DNA of 49,172 bases from Lachnospiraceae bacterium (GCA_017540605.1 JAFYAS010000011.1:1-49172); one strand, 5' to 3'; numbered from the stretch's first letter, positions 9,157 through 18,703 are shown. Made by a program: numbers and translations. The notes: a model not told the origin generated them from the letters alone.

Positions 9157-12009
9157 TTATACTTCCTCTTCCTGAGGATCCCCCTCACCGGAAGGTGAGC
9201 CACCATCAAGAAATGTCTCAAATTCCTCAGCTGTCATAAGGATAGCTCTGGGCTTTGTTCCCTCTTCAGGGCCAACAACCCCTGCATCAGCAAGCTGATC
9301 CATGATCCTTGCCGCACGGTTAAAGCCTACTCTGTACATACGCTGAAGCATACCGATGGACGCCTTCCCCTTCTCGATGATAAAGCGGCCGGCCTCAACA
9401 AAGTATTCATCCCTTCCGTCACCAGGGGTTTCAGGAGCCGAAGATGTTTTCTCCGAACCCGCAGAAGCTTGTGATGCCGCTGCAGCCGCCTCTATCTGTG
9501 CTGTAATATCATTTTCTCCATCAGAATCCTTTTTCTGACTCTTGATAAAGTCACAAACCGCGGCCACCTCTTCGTCAGACACGAAAGCACCCTGTACCCT
9601 GACAGGCTTTGGATATCCCGTAGGATAATAAAGCATATCACCCTTTCCGAGAAGCTTTTCTGCTCCAACCATATCAAGGATAGTTCTCGAATCCACTCCC
9701 GATGATACAGCAAATGCTACTCTCGAAGGAACATTGGCCTTGATAAGACCGGTAATGACGTCCACCGAGGGACGCTGAGTTGCAATAACTAAGTGTATAC
9801 CCGCAGCACGGGCAAGCTGTGAAAGTCTTACGATGGAATCCTCAACCTCGCCGTGGGCCACCATCATAAGATCAGCAAGCTCGTCTACGATCACGACAAG
9901 CTGAGGTTTTTCCTCCGGCACCTTATCAGGATCTATATCCGGCTGAGCCTTTACTTCCTTTACCTTCTGATTATAGCCAGCAAGATTTCTCACTCCATAC
10001 TGTGAGAAAAGCTCGTAACGCTTTGTCATCTCTACAACCGCCCAGTTAAGTGCACCTGCCGCTTTTTTAGGATCGGTCACAACCGGTGTCATCAGATGAG
10101 GAATACCATTATAAACAGAAAGCTCAACCATCTTGGGATCCACCATGATAAGCTTGACTTCGTTTGGCCTCGCTTTATAAAGTATACTCATGATCAAAGT
10201 ATTGATGCACACCGACTTACCGGAGCCTGTAGAACCTGCGATAAGCACATGAGGCATCTTGGCGATATCTCCTACCACAACCTGTCCGCCTATATCCTTT
10301 CCTATGGCAAATGTCAGCTTTGATTTTCCGTCCTGATAGTTTTGTGATTCTATAAGCTCTCTGAAATTGACAACGGTATTCTCCTTATTGGGAATTTCTA
10401 TTCCCACCGCAGCCTTGCCGGGAATAGGCGCCTCTATACGCACATCCGGAGCCGCAAGCTGAAGTTTTATATCATCAGCCAAACCGACGATCTTGCTCAC
10501 CTTGACTCCTCGACCCGGTTCTATCTCAAATCTGGTTACCGCAGGTCCCTGGCTATAGTGGGTAACAGTGGCATCTACCCCAAAACTTGCAAGAGTTTCC
10601 TGAAGTTTCTCTTTAGTTTCCTCCAGCTCATCAGTTCTGTTTGTTCCGGAGCCAGCTTTGGGGGAATTGAGAAGGGATATGGGAGGAAGTGTATAGTCTC
10701 CATCATAATCGCTCTCATCAACCTCAAGTCCTGTATTCGTTGATTTTAGCGGCTCCACAGTCTTTCCTGTAACCGGATCCGTCACAGGGCCTGCATTCTG
10801 CCCTATCTTTGTAAAGCCCTGCTTATCCTGCTTATCAAAAATAGAGCTTCCGTCAGCGTCCATAGCCTTGGTGCTTTTTTCTTTTTTAGGAGCAGAAATC
10901 TTTTTATCAGGCTTTCTTTCCTCCTCTTTAGCCGGAAGCACAGAGGGAACAACACTTTCCCTTTTAGGTCTTTTTAGCTCATCCTCAGGCAAGCTGACAT
11001 CAGGCCTTTCATCAGATGCCTTTTCACCAGTTCTTTGCTCCGGAGCTTTTACAACAGGCATTTCACCGGGCGCCTTTATACTCACAGGCTTTGCAGGTTT
11101 AGTTTCGTTATCCGCAAACTCCATCTTTATCTCGTGAACCTCTTCACGGGCAACGGGATGAGTTTTCGTTTTTTTGCCGTCTTTAAGTATTCCCTGGTCT
11201 GTATCCGCAGGAAGAACCCTTAAAGCATCAGCCATGTTTCTATTCCCCTCTGCTCTTTCCTTTCTGTGAAAAGGATCATCCTCAGGGGGATTTTTTGCAA
11301 GCTTTTTCGCTCTTTTATCAGGAGCAACAATATTGCTTTCCTCGATCTCCCGCCTTTTCTCTCTTCTCGCCTTTTGTTTTTTTGCAGTATTGGTAATTGC
11401 CTTCTTATATGAAATACCCGTAGCAAGAAGCAGAAAGACAAAAAACATACCGACTACCACAACGATAGCTCCGGCCTTTCCCAAAGCCATTGTAAGAAGA
11501 TGAGCAAGTAACCCTCCGAAAAATCCGCCTCCGGATTTTGAAGCAGCTGAATCAGTATAAAACATTCCTATAGTCTCTTTTTCAGTTCCTGAAAGTATCT
11601 GAACAAAAGCAGAAAATGAAAGGAAAATAAGTGCAGTAAATATAACCCTCTGTATAGCTCTCTTATTACCCCAATTTACAGTCAAAAGGGTAAGACATAA
11701 AAAGAATGCTATAGGGAGAATATATGCCACAAAGCCAAAAAGCCCGAAGAGAACATCGGACATGATCTTTCCAAAGGCTCCTCCGAGTCCAAAAACAGAC
11801 ATCTCAAGTAAAACCGTAAGTATCAGGCAGACTATAAGTATCGCCTCATCATAGAATCCGTTATCTTCCTCTTCAGATATGTTACGGTCTTCAACCTTTG
11901 GTTTTGCAGTTTTTTTAGCAGACTGCGCCCCTGTATTTGTTTTTTTCTTTGCTGATGTGTTTTTCGATGTATTCTTTTTTGAAGCAGAACCACCGTTAGA
12001 TTTTGCCAT
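9157..12009 (-). CDS. ftsK: FtsK/SpoIIIE DNA translocase
   Basis: 950 residues with the full family layout. Lys/Thr-rich N-terminus (1-45), about four membrane helices (about 54-200), a long charged linker (about 205-440), the RecA-like motor and a C-terminal winged-helix gamma domain (about 868-925). The Walker A is GSTGSGKS (592-599) and the Walker B is LVVIVDE (704-710). The gamma domain carries [11 protein letters not shown], which reads polar DNA sequences. The protein pumps the chromosome across the division or sporulation septum. The linker is longer than in B. subtilis SpoIIIE (about 790 residues in all), which accounts for most of the extra length. AAGGAG precedes the ATG. Whether it serves division or sporulation cannot be told from sequence. 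Confidence 0.95.
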   Translation of the reverse strand: MAKSNGGSASKKNTSKNTSAKKKTNTGAQSAKKTAKPKVEDRNISEEEDNGFYDEAILIVCLILTVLLEMSVFGLGGAFGKIMSDVLFGLFGFVAYILPIAFFLCLTLLTVNWGNKRAIQRVIFTALIFLSFSAFVQILSGTEKETIGMFYTDSAASKSGGGFFGGLLAHLLTMALGKAGAIVVVVGMFFVFLLLATGISYKKAITNTAKKQKARREKRREIEESNIVAPDKRAKKLAKNPPEDDPFHRKERAEGNRNMADALRVLPADTDQGILKDGKKTKTHPVAREEVHEIKMEFADNETKPAKPVSIKAPGEMPVVKAPEQRTGEKASDERPDVSLPEDELKRPKRESVVPSVLPAKEEERKPDKKISAPKKEKSTKAMDADGSSIFDKQDKQGFTKIGQNAGPVTDPVTGKTVEPLKSTNTGLEVDESDYDGDYTLPPISLLNSPKAGSGTNRTDELEETKEKLQETLASFGVDATVTHYSQGPAVTRFEIEPGRGVKVSKIVGLADDIKLQLAAPDVRIEAPIPGKAAVGIEIPNKENTVVNFRELIESQNYQDGKSKLTFAIGKDIGGQVVVGDIAKMPHVLIAGSTGSGKSVCINTLIMSILYKARPNEVKLIMVDPKMVELSVYNGIPHLMTPVVTDPKKAAGALNWAVVEMTKRYELFSQYGVRNLAGYNQKVKEVKAQPDIDPDKVPEEKPQLVVIVDELADLMMVAHGEVEDSIVRLSQLARAAGIHLVIATQRPSVDVITGLIKANVPSRVAFAVSSGVDSRTILDMVGAEKLLGKGDMLYYPTGYPKPVRVQGAFVSDEEVAAVCDFIKSQKKDSDGENDITAQIEAAAAASQASAGSEKTSSAPETPGDGRDEYFVEAGRFIIEKGKASIGMLQRMYRVGFNRAARIMDQLADAGVVGPEEGTKPRAILMTAEEFETFLDGGSPSGEGDPQEEEV

Positions 12010-12137
12010 ATAGTAAAAACTCCTTGTTTATATTTCCCCAGCTTATACTCCATAAAGTATTATTATATCACGTCGCCTACCGGCTTCGTGGCAAGTAAAA
12101 TGTGTATAGTTAATTAGGAAGTGTTGCACTAGTTTGC

Positions 12138-13010
12138 TCATTTTATAACAAAATATCCTACGATTGACGCGATTCCCGCCAAAAGACAGTAGTAGGAAAA
12201 ATATTTAAACTTATTGTTATTGATAAGCTTAAGTACCACCTTGATACAGAAAAAGCCTACAACTCCTGATACCACAGTACCTATCAGATAGTTGGTCAAT
12301 ACACCATCCGCTACCTCAGGAAGTCCATCCTTAAGTTCAAGAACTACAGCTCCTAGGACAGCAGGAATAGACATAATAAATGAATACTTCACCGCAAAGC
12401 TTTTTGTAAAGCCGCAGGCAAGTCCCGCTGTGATGGTACTACCGGAACGGGATATACCGGGAAGTGTCGCAAGTCCCTGCACGATACCAACCTTCACAGC
12501 ATCTCCGTAGGTAGAAGATTTCGGAGTCTTCTCGCCCACAGGGAGCCTATCCGAAACAAATAAAATAGCAGATGTAATGATCAGACAGATACCGGGAACC
12601 AAAAGTTGTTTACCCGCTTCGCCTATAAGCTTTTCACCAAGCACACCTATGATACCGGTGGGTATGGTGCTGATGATCACCATGATCACAAACTTTCTGT
12701 AAGACGAGGTGATAACCTTTTTCATGGGTTTCTTCTCTTTGGAAAAAATGTTTGCGATAAAGATACCTGCATTGGCTATCCAAAGTCCAAGTATGGCAAA
12801 TCCGTTTACTATCAATTTTTTTATATCCTTCCAATAGCAGATAAAGATCGCGATCAGCGTCCCCAAATGAAGAAGCACATCAAAAAGCATATCAGCCTCT
12901 TCTATTTTGAATACGTTCTGAAATATTGCCAGATGACCTGAGCTTGACACCGGAAGGAATTCCGTAAGTCCCTGTACTATTGCTAAAAAGATCGCTTCTA
13001 AAAGTGTCAT
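12138..13010 (-). CDS. uppP: undecaprenyl-diphosphate phosphatase (BacA/UppP)
   Basis: 290 residues from the ATG at 13010, which has AGAGGA eight bases upstream; a further in-frame ATG at 13037 has no ribosome site. Both UppP signatures are present: EFLPVSSSGHL near the N-terminus and PGISRSGSTI in the second half, in a protein of about eight hydrophobic segments. UppP recycles undecaprenyl pyrophosphate to the lipid carrier used for peptidoglycan, teichoic acid and capsule synthesis, and gives bacitracin tolerance. It is read toward ftsK with a 128-nt gap that contains a TATAAT-like box (12062-12067) but no clear terminator. Confidence 0.95.
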   Translation of the reverse strand: MTLLEAIFLAIVQGLTEFLPVSSSGHLAIFQNVFKIEEADMLFDVLLHLGTLIAIFICYWKDIKKLIVNGFAILGLWIANAGIFIANIFSKEKKPMKKVITSSYRKFVIMVIISTIPTGIIGVLGEKLIGEAGKQLLVPGICLIITSAILFVSDRLPVGEKTPKSSTYGDAVKVGIVQGLATLPGISRSGSTITAGLACGFTKSFAVKYSFIMSIPAVLGAVVLELKDGLPEVADGVLTNYLIGTVVSGVVGFFCIKVVLKLINNNKFKYFSYYCLLAGIASIVGYFVIK

Positions 13011-13045
13011 TACTTTTTCCTCTTTTATCTGGAGCAAACATATGC

Positions 13046-13210
13046 CCCTAAATAATAACGGATTGCTTCGCTACCAAAGTAGCTCCCGCAATCCTACAGC
13101 TATTCGCAATCCACACATTCGCTTTGCGAATTGTTCCTTGCTCATATCTGTTTAGGGCAACAAGTCAATCATGCTATTGTGCAAGCACATAGCATGATGA
13201 CATCTTGCCC
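13046..13210. repeat. structured intergenic region of nested hairpins
   Basis: Most of the 209-nt gap between the GH94 and uppP genes is palindromic. CCCTAAA (13046-13052) pairs with TTTAGGG (13151-13157) around GGATTGC/GCAATCC (13060-13094, with an inner GCTAC/GTAGC) and ATTCGC/GCGAAT (13117-13131). A second, overlapping hairpin spans 13155-13210 (GGGCAA/TTGCCC outer, ATCATGCTA/TAGCATGAT inner). Neither has a U-run, so this is not a simple terminator. Confidence 0.65.
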
Positions 13211-13219
13211 ATTATTATG

Positions 13220-15619
13220 TTACATGGTTAGAATAATCTCATTAACCTCATTGAGCTTATCAGCAGGAATGTAATTGTCCTCCAATACCTCTCCGTTAAG
13301 TGTAAGTGTATTGTAGCCACTCTCTCTTCCCTCAGGATTCTTCACGATGATATCGAGCTTTGAGCCTCTGAACATCTTGTGAATCTTGAATTCCTTCCAT
13401 TCAGAAGGGATTGAAGGTGCAAGTCTGAGTCCGTCTACATCGGGGCGAAGTCCAAGGATACCCTCTACGCAACCAACCATAACGGTTGATGCTGTACCTG
13501 TAAGCCAATGTACATGTGAACGTCCCTCGAAGGGGCTGTCGGTACTCTCGGTGAACTGACCGTGGCAGTAAGGCTCAAGCTTTCTGATCTCTGCCTTGTC
13601 GTTCATGGAAGCAGGTGAGCTCTCATCGAAGTACTCGAAGGCACGATTACCGTGTCCCATAAGAGCCTCTGCAAGTATGATCCAGCCCTGAGGCTGAGAG
13701 AAGATACCACCGTTCTCCTTTGTTGAAGGATTGAAGAGAAGCATGAGCGCTCCGTCAAATGCATGATCCACATAAGAAGGCGCCATAAGTCTTACACCGT
13801 AAGGGGTGTTAAGCTCTCTGTGTACAGACTCAAGAGCTTTCTCAGCCTGCTCGGGAGTAGCAAGTCCCGAAATAACAGCCCAGCTCTGAGGATTGAGCCA
13901 CATATTCGCCTCGGGATCGGTTCTCTGTCCGATAACCTCTCCTGTCTCTCTGAATCCTCTGATGAAACGATCCTCGTTCCAACAAAGCTTCTGGAGATTG
14001 TCATAGAGCTTCTTCTGCTCCTTCTCAAGATATGCGATATATTCCTTGTCTCCCTTCACCTCGGCATATGACTTGAGAACTGTCATAGCATAGTAGAACT
14101 GGAAGGCAACGAAGGTAGACTCACCGGCCTTACCAAGTCTTAGGCAGTCATTCCAGTCTGCATGAAGTCCTGCAGGCATATCGTGATTGCCAAGATGGTT
14201 CATAGAGAAATCAATAGCTCTCTTTAAGTGCTCATATACAGTTCCCTCATCCCTGTTCGCAAAAGGAATCACTTCATCGAGGAACTTGATATCGCCTGTC
14301 TCTGCGATGTATTTTCTGACTGTAGGGAAGAGCCAGAGAGCATCATCTGCACGATATGCGGGATGTCCGGTCTCCTTTACATATGATTCATCCTCGGGTG
14401 TATCCTCATGACCTGCATTGTGAGTGTATTTAACCAGAGGAAGTCCGCCGCCGTGATCAACCTGAGCAGAAAGCATGAATACGATCTGTTTCTTGGCTTC
14501 TTCGGGGGCAAGATGAATAACACCCTGAATATCCTGAACCGTATCTCTGTAGCCGTAACCGTTTCTCTGTCCACAGTAGGTAAGAGAAGCAGCTCTTGAC
14601 CAGATAAATGTCATAAAGCACTGGAATGCATTCCAGGTATTTACCATGCTGTTGAATGATGCCGAAGGAGTCTCAACCTGAAGGTTGTTGAGTCTTCCGT
14701 GCCAGAAGGTTACTAGCTCCTCGTACTCCTTTGAAACCTGAGCCGAAACGTCATCATAATCAGCCATAATAGCATTGGCATCAGCTTCACTCTTCATTCC
14801 AAGAAGGAAAGCAAACTCCTTCTCTTCACCGGGAGCAAGCTCGAACTTTGTATGAAGGGCACCGCATGAGTTGGCATTGTAATTAAGCACATTGTCACAC
14901 TCGCCTCGCTCTACTGCGATAGGATTGCCATATCTATGATATCTTCCGATAAACGCTTCCTTGTCACCGTTATAAGATGCTACCTTTGCACCCTTGAGTC
15001 CGAAGAAACGGCTGACAGAGGTATCTCCATTTATCGCACCCTTATTTACATTCTCATTGATCAACTGAAGGATCTTGTCGTCCTTGAAATAGGTTCTTGT
15101 AATGAACAATGTGTACTGGAGATTTACCTGATCCTGCTCGTAATTTGAATCATTGGTGAATTCAGCATAACCGAATGCAGATATCTTTCTGGGCTTGTCT
15201 GAGGTATTCTTAACCTTTACGTTCCATACCTCATGAGTCTTATCAAGAGGAACATAGTAAAGCACCTCTGAATGGATTCCCGAATAATCCGCATCAAGTC
15301 TTGTATAAGCGGTACCATGATGGCACTCACTCTTATATACTTCCTTGTCCTTTCCTACAGGCTGCCATGAAGCTGACCAGAAATCACCGCTCTCGTCATC
15401 GCGAAGATATACATAACGTCCGGGCTCATCAAACTGATTGAACACATAACGTATGATCCTTCCCTTTGCTCCACTCTTTGCAAAGCTGTAGCCCCCCGCA
15501 TTGTTGGTGATAATGGCACCGTAAGCCGGCGAACCAAGATAATTCGCCCAAGGAGCCGGTGTAGCCGGGTCTGTGATCACATACTCCCTGTTGGCATCAT
15601 CAAAATAACCGTACTGCAT
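13220..15619 (-). CDS. GH94 glycoside phosphorylase (cellobiose/chitobiose phosphorylase-like)
   Basis: 799 residues, the typical GH94 length. The N-terminus (YGYFDDANREYVITDPATP) and the block AGGYSFAKSGAKGRI match the beta-sandwich of this family, and the (alpha/alpha)6 barrel holds GYRDTVQD (355-362) and HADWNDCL (486-493), where the catalytic Asp lies. Such enzymes split beta-linked disaccharides with phosphate to give a sugar 1-phosphate, saving ATP. There is no signal peptide, so it acts on imported sugar. The RDT-VQD motif resembles the chitobiose-phosphorylase branch more than classic cellobiose phosphorylase (RDSNQD), so the substrate is left open. AAGGGAGG precedes the ATG. No transporter gene is adjacent. 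Confidence 0.87.
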   Translation of the reverse strand: MQYGYFDDANREYVITDPATPAPWANYLGSPAYGAIITNNAGGYSFAKSGAKGRIIRYVFNQFDEPGRYVYLRDDESGDFWSASWQPVGKDKEVYKSECHHGTAYTRLDADYSGIHSEVLYYVPLDKTHEVWNVKVKNTSDKPRKISAFGYAEFTNDSNYEQDQVNLQYTLFITRTYFKDDKILQLINENVNKGAINGDTSVSRFFGLKGAKVASYNGDKEAFIGRYHRYGNPIAVERGECDNVLNYNANSCGALHTKFELAPGEEKEFAFLLGMKSEADANAIMADYDDVSAQVSKEYEELVTFWHGRLNNLQVETPSASFNSMVNTWNAFQCFMTFIWSRAASLTYCGQRNGYGYRDTVQDIQGVIHLAPEEAKKQIVFMLSAQVDHGGGLPLVKYTHNAGHEDTPEDESYVKETGHPAYRADDALWLFPTVRKYIAETGDIKFLDEVIPFANRDEGTVYEHLKRAIDFSMNHLGNHDMPAGLHADWNDCLRLGKAGESTFVAFQFYYAMTVLKSYAEVKGDKEYIAYLEKEQKKLYDNLQKLCWNEDRFIRGFRETGEVIGQRTDPEANMWLNPQSWAVISGLATPEQAEKALESVHRELNTPYGVRLMAPSYVDHAFDGALMLLFNPSTKENGGIFSQPQGWIILAEALMGHGNRAFEYFDESSPASMNDKAEIRKLEPYCHGQFTESTDSPFEGRSHVHWLTGTASTVMVGCVEGILGLRPDVDGLRLAPSIPSEWKEFKIHKMFRGSKLDIIVKNPEGRESGYNTLTLNGEVLEDNYIPADKLNEVNEIILTM

Positions 15620-15652
15620 AAATGATAACCTCCCTTTTTAATATTACCTCTC

Positions 15653-15689
15653 GTAACTGTTCAGCAGCCTCGCTACTTCCATTTACGAG
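15653..15689 (+). repeat. dispersed GTAACTGTTCAGCAG repeat, copy 1
   Basis: Begins GTAACTGTTCAGCAGCCTCG and is close in sequence to copies at 42979-43014 (minus) and 46061-46097 (plus). It sits directly upstream of the GH94 ribosome site and begins the composite palindrome that runs to 15803. Confidence 0.75.
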
Positions 15690-15803
15690 TATCTCGCTCA
15701 TTTAGAGACTTTGCTTCGCAAAGTGGAGCGAGATACCTTCCTGCGCTATATCTTGACACGCTCTGAACAGCAAGTGTTCAGAGCTGTAGTAAATAGTTAC
15801 ACC
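15653..15803. repeat. composite palindrome between pnp and the GH94 gene
   Basis: Contains TATCTCGCTC/GAGCGAGATA (15690-15735) with an inner CTTTGC/GCAAAG tip, then a perfect 10-bp stem GCTCTGAACA/TGTTCAGAGC (15760-15784). The edges, GTAAC at 15653 and GTTAC at 15799-15803, are complementary. It fills the gap upstream of the GH94 gene and replaces any recognisable promoter there. Confidence 0.65.
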
Positions 15804-15820
15804 TTCTCTATTTTAAGGAA

Positions 15821-15848
15821 ATAGGGACAAACATAAGTCTGCCCCTAT
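15821..15848 (-). terminator. probable terminator of pnp
   Basis: An ATAGGG/CCCTAT stem with partial further pairing lies 22 nt past the pnp stop codon and is followed on the minus strand by TTTCCTT. The U-run is interrupted, so strength is uncertain. Confidence 0.55.
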
Positions 15849-15870
15849 GTATATTTTAACAGCTTATAAA

Positions 15871-17967
15871 TTAAACCTCAGCGTTGGGATCAGCATCCTT
15901 CATTGAAAGGCTGATCTTGCCCATCTCGATCTTAAGAACCTTAACTCTTACCTTGTCACCGATGTTCACAACATCCTCAACCTTTGCTACTCTGTGGTCA
16001 GCAAGCTTTGAAATGTGGCAGAGACCGTCCTTGTTGGGTGAAAGCTGAACGAATGCACCGAAGTCCATGATCCTTACAACAGTACCCTCATAGGTCTTGC
16101 CGATCTCGATAGGATCAACGATTGAGTGAATGATCTTCTCAGCCTTTGCCATACCGGCCTTGTCAGTACCGCAGATGAAGATGTGTCCCTCATCATCGAT
16201 ATCAATCTTCACGCCTGTCTCCTCGATGATTGAGTTGATGGTCTTACCACGCTGACCGATCACTTCGCCGATCTTCTCGGGATCGATGGTCATCTGGATG
16301 ATCTTGGGAGCGTACTCAGAAAGCTCTGTTCTGGGAGCTGCGATAGCAGGGCTCATACATGTATCCATGATGAAGAGTCTTGCGTTTCTACATCTCTCGA
16401 TAGCACCCTCAACGATAGGTCTTGTAAGACCGTGGATCTTGATATCCATCTGGATAGCTGTGATACCGTCGGTAGTACCTGTTACCTTGAAGTCCATATC
16501 GCCGAAGAAATCCTCGAGACCCTGGATATCTGTAAGAAGAACGAAATCATCATCTGTATCTCCTGTTACAAGTCCGCATGAGATACCTGCCACCATCTTC
16601 TTGATGGGAACACCTGCTGCCATAAGTGACATACATGATGCACAGGTAGAAGCCATAGAGGTAGATCCGTTGGACTCAAATGTCTCGGATACCGCACGGA
16701 TAGCGTAAGGGAATTCCTCCTCTGAAGGAAGTACAGGTAACAGTGCTCTCTCAGCCAATGCACCGTGACCGATCTCACGACGTCCGGGACCTCTTGAAAC
16801 CTTGGTCTCACCTACTGAGTATGAAGGGAAATTGTAGTGATGCATATATCTCTTGCTTGTCACATTAGGATCGAGTCCGTCGATCTTCTGAACCTCTGAA
16901 AGAGGAGCAAGTGTTACCACATCACAGATCTGTGTCTGTCCTCTGGTGAACATAGCAGAACCATGAACTCTGGGAACTATATCAACCTCTGCTGCCAAAG
17001 GTCTGATTTCTGTGATAGCTCTTCCGTCAGGACGCTTGTGGTCCTTAAGGATCATCTTTCTAACTGTCTTTTTCTGATACTGATATACAGCCTCAGAAAG
17101 AACTTGAAGCCACTCCTCGTTGCCAGCAAATGCCTCCTCGAACTTCTCGGTTACCTTGCGGATGTTCTCCTCTCTAACCTGCTTCTCGTCGGTAAATACT
17201 GCTTCTTCCATCTCCTCGGGAGTAACGATCTTCTTCATAGCCTCGAAAAGCTCCTCGGGAACTGCGCAGCTTGTATACTCGTGCTTCTTCTTGCCAACCT
17301 CTGCTACGATCTTGTCAATAAACTCGATGATAGTCTGGTTGATATCGTGTGCCTTGTAGATAGCCTCAAGCATCTTTGCCTCGGGGATCTCATTGGCACC
17401 TGCCTCGATCATGATAACCTTCTGCTTTGTAGATGCTACAGTAAGCTTAAGGTCACCCTTGTCCCACTGCTCCTGGCCGGGGTTTACGATGAACTCGCCA
17501 TCGATCATACCGATCTGTGTCATAGCACAGGGGCCGTCAAAGGGGATATCGGAAATGCAAGTAGAAATAGCTGCACCGAGCATAGCAACAAGCTCAGGAC
17601 GGCACTCGGGATCTACTGACATTACCATGTTATTGAGTGTAACGTCGTTACGATAATCCTTGGGGAATAAGGGACGCATAGGTCTGTCGATAACTCTTGA
17701 GGTGAGGATAGCATTCTCAGATGCCTTACCCTCTCTCTTGTTAAAGCCTCCGGGTATCTTACCCACTGAGTACATCTTCTCTTCGTACTCTACAGAAAGA
17801 GGGAAGAAATCGATACCGTCTCTGGGCTTCTCTGATGCGGTAGCTGTAGAAAGTACAGTCGTATCGCCGTAATGCATAAATGCTGCTCCATTGGCCTGTG
17901 CGGAAACCCTTCCGATATCAACGCTCAAGGTTCTTCCGCCAAGCTCCATACTGAATGTCTTAAACAT
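15871..17967 (-). CDS. pnp: polynucleotide phosphorylase
   Basis: 698 residues from the ATG at 17967, which has AAGGAG seven bases upstream; an in-frame start at 18024 falls inside the leader hairpin and is unlikely. Two RNase PH-like domains (N-terminal MELGGRTLSVDIGR and the second with FTRGQTQ and GPGRREIGHGALAERAL) are followed by a KH domain (IGQRGKTINSIIEETG) and a C-terminal S1 domain (YEGTVVRIMDFGAFVQL). The enzyme degrades RNA 3' to 5' using phosphate and works with RNase Y, encoded about 12 kb away in this window. It has its own promoter and a long structured 5' leader that may allow autoregulation. Confidence 0.97.
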   Translation of the reverse strand: MFKTFSMELGGRTLSVDIGRVSAQANGAAFMHYGDTTVLSTATASEKPRDGIDFFPLSVEYEEKMYSVGKIPGGFNKREGKASENAILTSRVIDRPMRPLFPKDYRNDVTLNNMVMSVDPECRPELVAMLGAAISTCISDIPFDGPCAMTQIGMIDGEFIVNPGQEQWDKGDLKLTVASTKQKVIMIEAGANEIPEAKMLEAIYKAHDINQTIIEFIDKIVAEVGKKKHEYTSCAVPEELFEAMKKIVTPEEMEEAVFTDEKQVREENIRKVTEKFEEAFAGNEEWLQVLSEAVYQYQKKTVRKMILKDHKRPDGRAITEIRPLAAEVDIVPRVHGSAMFTRGQTQICDVVTLAPLSEVQKIDGLDPNVTSKRYMHHYNFPSYSVGETKVSRGPGRREIGHGALAERALLPVLPSEEEFPYAIRAVSETFESNGSTSMASTCASCMSLMAAGVPIKKMVAGISCGLVTGDTDDDFVLLTDIQGLEDFFGDMDFKVTGTTDGITAIQMDIKIHGLTRPIVEGAIERCRNARLFIMDTCMSPAIAAPRTELSEYAPKIIQMTIDPEKIGEVIGQRGKTINSIIEETGVKIDIDDEGHIFICGTDKAGMAKAEKIIHSIVDPIEIGKTYEGTVVRIMDFGAFVQLSPNKDGLCHISKLADHRVAKVEDVVNIGDKVRVKVLKIEMGKISLSMKDADPNAEV

Positions 17968-17993
17968 CTTTTTTCTCCTTTTTGTTTTTATTT

Positions 17994-18084
17994 TGAGATA
18001 AGATGCCGAAACAACTGAACACACCGGAACCCCTTTGCCGAAGCCTTTCTGATGTCTTCAGAAGTCTCGGAATATCTTATCTCA
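17994..18084 (-). promoter_or_regulatory. long hairpin in the pnp 5' leader
   Basis: TGAGATAAGATGCCGA (17994-18009) is complementary, with small bulges, to 18067-18084. Inside is a second stem, CTTCTGA/TCAGAAG, near 18047-18064. The structure lies between the promoter and the ribosome site, so it is part of the mRNA leader. In E. coli, pnp is autoregulated through an RNase III-cut leader hairpin; an equivalent role here is inference. Confidence 0.65.
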
Positions 18085-18095
18085 CAATCTGTTCA

Positions 18096-18124
18096 AGTAT
18101 AGCATAAAATGCGCATTACTTCAA
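18096..18124 (-). promoter_or_regulatory. pnp promoter with extended -10
   Basis: TTGAAG (18119-18124), a 17-nt spacer and TATACT (18096-18101), with TGC directly before the -10 box. Confidence 0.8.
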
Positions 18125-18143
18125 TCAGTTTTTGATCAAAAAA

Positions 18144-18182
18144 GGGGACCCCCTTACGACTTGTCGTAAGAGGGCCTTCCCC
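18144..18182 (-). terminator. strong rho-independent terminator after the Big_2 fragment
   Basis: GGGGA-type stem with a CTTACGAC/GTCGTAAG core, 39 nt in all, followed on the minus strand by TTTTTT. It begins 17 nt past the stop at 18200 and insulates pnp from the accessory region. Confidence 0.92.
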
Positions 18183-18199
18183 TAAAAATGTTGACAACT

Positions 18200-18553
18200 T
18201 TATTTACGTACTGTTACCTTGATAGATTTTGTATGACCATTTCTTGCATATACATAAATGGTTGTCTTACCTGCCTTAACTCCCTTGATAACACCGCTTG
18301 CACTAACGGTTGCTACTGAAGGATCAGCAGTTGCATATCTGAACTTCTTAAATTCTGCTCCAACCTTGTCAAGATTGTCATTTGCTGTCTTCTTAGCCGG
18401 TTCAAGCTTAGGATCATTGTAAGATACCACGTTGCCGTTCGCATCTTTCTTGATTGTCTTAACAACGTTACCTGAGCCATCAAATGTAGTTTCTTTACTT
18501 CCGGAAGGATTTCCATCTGTACCGAATTCAGTTTCAACCGATGTAGCAGTGAA
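18200..18553 (-). pseudogene. C-terminal half of a disrupted secreted Big_2 protein gene
   Basis: An open frame of 117 codons with no ATG, bounded upstream by an in-frame TAG at 18554-18556, exactly where repeat A1 begins. The translation starts FTATSVETEFGTDGNPSG, runs through a Gly/Asn/Lys-rich segment and ends in a Big_2-like domain (VATVSASGVIKGVKAGKTT) and TKSIKVTVRK. A GTG at 18430 exists but lacks a convincing ribosome site. The likely matching N-terminus, with signal peptide, is at 20328-20483 on the other side of the ATPase cassette. The two parts together look like one small surface-protein gene broken by insertion; the paralogue at 20544-20929 ends in a similar domain. Confidence 0.6.
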
Positions 18554-18555
18554 CT

Positions 18556-18642
18556 ATCCCCGATACCGCTCTGCAAATACAGAGTCGATATCGGGGATTC
18601 CTTTATGAGTTATGAATAGTGAATCTCAAAGCACTTTGTTAA
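18556..18642 (+). repeat. direct repeat A, copy 1 (left flank of ATPase cassette)
   Basis: 87 bp that match 20258-20344 at roughly 76 positions by eye, in the same orientation. It starts with a hairpin, ATCCCCGATA/TATCGGGGAT (18556-18598), followed by the near-identical tail TCCTTTATGAGTTATGAA and GAATCTCAAAG. Confidence 0.85.
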
Positions 18643-18663
18643 CCCTTCTATTCAAATTATTAT

Positions 18664-18700
18664 TGCTCCCTAACCCAAGTTTTTTTCAAGTTACGGAGCA
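18664..18700 (+). repeat. direct repeat B, copy 1
   Basis: 37-nt hairpin TGCTCC...GGAGCA with near-complete stem pairing around a T-rich loop. It lies just past the ATPase stop codon and nearly matches 20218-20254. It may double as a weak terminator, though no U-run follows. Confidence 0.8.
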
Positions 18701-18703
18701 TCT

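Noticed and set aside
12062..12067. TATAAT upstream of ftsK as a full promoter
   Set aside because: The only -35-like hexamer (TTGCCA) is 21 nt away, too far for a standard sigma-A promoter, so it was not listed as a feature.
16963..17619. A 218-codon Leu-rich plus-strand frame opposite pnp
   Set aside because: It is a mirror of the strongly conserved pnp coding sequence; the Leu-rich composition follows from the codon usage of the other strand.
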